The notes beneath the pieces are model-generated. The model did no database searches. It had not been told where the DNA came from and worked only from the letters and a program-made list of their open reading frames with translations. A DNA stretch of 64,000 nucleotides from Pseudaminobacter soli (ex Zhang et al. 2022) (lineage in GTDB: Bacteria > Pseudomonadota > Alphaproteobacteria > Rhizobiales > Rhizobiaceae), in contig NZ_JABVCF010000006.1 in NCBI RefSeq assembly GCF_014595955.1, positions 248,001 to 312,000 of the forward strand, given 5' to 3'. Within the stretch, counting starts at the first letter, position 1. Every line of letters begins with the position of its first letter. The position numbers and the translations under genes are program-made. Of the stretch, positions 62,033 through 64,000 are shown one piece after another.

Positions 62033-62999
62033 CTAGACCGCTGGGGTTCTGGCTGCCGAACTGGCCGATCGTCGCCTCAACTTGGGCATGACAAGCCGCT
62101 TTCGCGACTTCTCGGGCGGCCGAAGATCGCGGACTGCCGCCTGCAGCCGCGCCAGCAGGAGTTTTCGATCGCGCAGGGGCTCCAGCGTCGACCAGTGCAG
62201 CACCGGCCCGATGCGCGCATGGACCGGTTTTCCGGAGAGCCGGGCGAACTCGCGCACGAGCAGCGAGAGCCTCAGCGTCAGCGACAGGTTTCCGACGAAG
62301 CGGGCGAGGTTGTGCTCGCTGTCGGCGAGGTTCATGTACGCTGACGAGGTGGAAGAGCCGGCCGTTCTGGCCCTCGAAGTGGATCGGGATCACCGACGCC
62401 TTCGCATCCTGCACGAGCCGCGCGACGAACACCTTCCAAGGCAGGTCCTGAGCCCTGCCCAGCACTTTCGGCGCGGTCGCCACGCCCCCGGCGGGGAAGA
62501 TCACGACCGTGACCCCCTCCTTGAGCAGGCGGATGGCCTCGTGGCGCACGGCCAGATTGTTCTTCAACGCCTCCTTGGTTTCGGTGAAATCGACCGGCAG
62601 CGAATAGGGAAGAATCTCCGGGACCTTCATCAGGTCGGCCGCCAACATCACCCGGAACGGCCGGTCCAACTGCTCGGCGAGAGACAGGATGGCGAGACCA
62701 TCACCTATGCCGAAGGGATGATTGGCGATCATGACCAGCGGCGTGTCGGGAAGCTGCTCGGGCGGCCATGTTCCTTTATGGACAAGGTCCACGCCGATCA
62801 ATTCCAGCGCACGGGCGAAGCTGCGCCCGCTGCCCGACAGTACCTCTTGGCGCCAGGCATCATAGAGCGCCGCATAGCGGCTGCGGCCTGACAGCCCTTC
62901 GACCAACCGGATAAGCCAGCGCTTGAGGCGCGGCTGATTGTCATTCGAATAGGAGAGCTCGGAAAAGCGCTCACGCGGAATCTTCGCACCGATCATCAT
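62033..62999 (-). pseudogene. PlsC-like lysophospholipid acyltransferase, frameshifted
   Basis: The frame from ATG 62999-62997 encodes the N-terminal two thirds of a COG3176-type acyltransferase, including the motif NHPFGIGDG (His...Asp) and VTVVIFPAGGVATAPKV. At about 62333-62345 the homology moves to another frame, where it continues as YMNLADSEHNLARFVGNLSL, then TLRLSLLVREFARLSGKPV, to the stop at 62033-62035. One surplus base explains it. The repaired protein would be about 321 aa. A stable hairpin (63000-63007 with 63015-63022) directly precedes the start and no SD is visible. Confidence 0.7.
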
Positions 63000-63040
63000 G
63001 GCGCTCGGAGTAGTCGAGCGCCATGACAGGCGTGTGAAGC

Positions 63041-63059
63041 GCGCCCCCGGGGAGGGCGC
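63041..63059 (-). terminator. GC-rich hairpin after thrS
   Basis: GCGCCC (63041-63046) pairs with GGGCGC (63054-63059), 8 bases beyond the thrS stop. There is no U-tract, so termination activity is uncertain. Confidence 0.3.
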
Positions 63060-63066
63060 CCTCCGA

Positions 63067-64000
63067 TCAGGCTGCTTCGGCCTTGCGGAGACGCTTCAGA
63101 TCCGGAGGCACTGCCTCCTCGTCCAGCATTGACACGGCCTTTTCGAGCGAGAGCGACTGCTGGTCGCGCGAGCCCAGGCGCCGCAGGTTCACCGTGCCCT
63201 CTTCCGCCTCGCGCTTGCCGCAGACGAGGATAGCGGGGACCTTGGCAAGACTGTGCTCGCGGACCTTGTAGTTGATCTTCTCGTTGCGCAAATCGATCTC
63301 GGCCGAAAGCCCCGCCGCCTTGAGCTTCCTGACGACCTCGCGGGCATAGTCGTCGGCCTCGGACGTGATCGTCGCCACCACGACCTGGACTGGTGCGAAC
63401 CATAGCGGGAAGTGGCCCGCATGGCTCTCGATGAGGATGCCGAGGAAGCGCTCGAGCGAGCCGACGATGGCGCGGTGGACCATGACCGGCTGCTTCTTCT
63501 CCGAATCGCGGTCGATGTAGAAGGCCCCGAAACGCTCCGGCAGGTTGAAGTCTACCTGGGTCGTGCCGCACTGCCACTCGCGACCGATGGCATCTCGCAG
63601 CGTGTACTCGAACTTGGGGCCGTAGAAGGTGCCCTCGCCCTCGTTGATGCCGGCCTTGATGCGGCCGCCGGATTCAGCCTCCATCTTCGCCAGCGCCCGC
63701 TTGAGGATGTCCTCGGCGTGGTCCCACATCGCATCCGTGCCGACGCGCTTCTCCGGCCGGGTGGCGAGCTTGACCACGACATGCTCGAAGCCGAAATCCT
63801 CGTAGACCGACATCATGAGATCGTTGATCTTCAGGATTTCCGCCTCGAGTTGCTCCTCGGTGCAGAAGATGTGGGCGTCGTCTTGCGTGAAGCCGCGCAC
63901 GCGCATCAGTCCGTGCAGCGCGCCGGACGGCTCGTAGCGGTGGACAGCGCCGAATTCGGCAAGGCGGATCGGCAGTTCGCGATATGACTTCAGGCCGTGC
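63067..64000 (-). CDS. thrS: Threonyl-tRNA synthetase, C-terminal part (5' end beyond window)
   Basis: About 311 codons are present, running to the right edge. They cover the class II core from motif 2 ([40 protein letters not shown]) through motif 3 ([20 protein letters not shown]), and the C-terminal anticodon-binding domain ([18 protein letters not shown], then [20 protein letters not shown]). The catalytic zinc-site Cys lies outside the window, while its His partners are here (the DDAHIF and VMVHR regions). Charging of tRNA-Thr. Confidence 0.95.
   Translation of the reverse strand, partial: HGLKSYRELPIRLAEFGAVHRYEPSGALHGLMRVRGFTQDDAHIFCTEEQLEAEILKINDLMMSVYEDFGFEHVVVKLATRPEKRVGTDAMWDHAEDILKRALAKMEAESGGRIKAGINEGEGTFYGPKFEYTLRDAIGREWQCGTTQVDFNLPERFGAFYIDRDSEKKQPVMVHRAIVGSLERFLGILIESHAGHFPLWFAPVQVVVATITSEADDYAREVVRKLKAAGLSAEIDLRNEKINYKVREHSLAKVPAILVCGKREAEEGTVNLRRLGSRDQQSLSLEKAVSMLDEEAVPPDLKRLRKAEAA

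Overview
The window is a GC-rich (low to mid 60s % by eye) chromosomal segment of an alphaproteobacterium, most likely a Rhizobiales member close to Mesorhizobium or other Phyllobacteriaceae. Support: fused secDF, the MerR-ihfA and fabH-plsX-yceD-(cytochrome bc1 chaperone)-bamE block, the nrdR-ribD-ribE-ribH-nusB block, the serS-surE-pcm-nlpD block, several DUF1127 mini-proteins, DUF982, and typical rhizobial palindromic intergenic repeats. No phage, IS element, rRNA or CRISPR array was seen.

Layout. 1-5300: accessory genes (PadR regulator, a frameshifted secreted protein, DUF3291, a methyltransferase, DUF1810, an SDR oxidoreductase). 5328-16995: a corrinoid-dependent one-carbon cluster, the most distinctive metabolic region. 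It encodes a non-pyrrolysine MttB-family methyltransferase, a B12-binding corrinoid protein, a methyl-THF:corrinoid methyltransferase, a MetF-like reductase with a separate Cys-rich MTHFR_C partner, a ferredoxin/ASKHA corrinoid activator, a second Fe-S protein, DUF1638, a PF13769 'virulence factor' protein, a formyltransferase and a cupredoxin. Together they could move a methyl group from a quaternary or tertiary amine to cobalamin, then to THF, and oxidise it, in what looks like an aerobe. 17000-19800: a LysR regulator flanked by DUF1127 mini-proteins, plus DUF2188 and DUF982.

19847-26908: MerR, ihfA, fatty-acid and phospholipid initiation (fabH, plsX), yceD, cytochrome bc1 chaperone, bamE, an L,D-transpeptidase lipoprotein and a 1-Cys peroxiredoxin. 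27117-36011: H+-pyrophosphatase, an MFS transporter, the riboflavin/nusB/nrdR cluster, trigger factor and tRNA-Leu(UAG). 36092-38611: a DUF2157/GDYXXLXY membrane pair, then a DUF1127 gene followed by two arrays of three hairpins whose loops all carry CTCCTCCC. These look like tandem 'cuckoo'/CcsR-type small RNAs. 38612-52836: aldo/keto reductase, a candidate secreted cysteine hydrolase, trmFO, bacterial homologues of complex I assembly factors NDUFAF6 and NDUFAF3, secDF-yajC, a DUF815 ATPase, nlpD, pcm, surE, serS, a class II aldolase and a second L,D-transpeptidase.

53012-60207: a peptide-utilisation locus with an M20 peptidase, OsmC and a complete dipeptide/oligopeptide-type ABC transporter. 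Its double ATPase carries an in-frame palindromic repeat in the linker. 60284-64000: nitroreductase, a secreted repeat protein, a frameshifted PlsC-like acyltransferase and the C-terminal part of thrS, which runs off the right edge.
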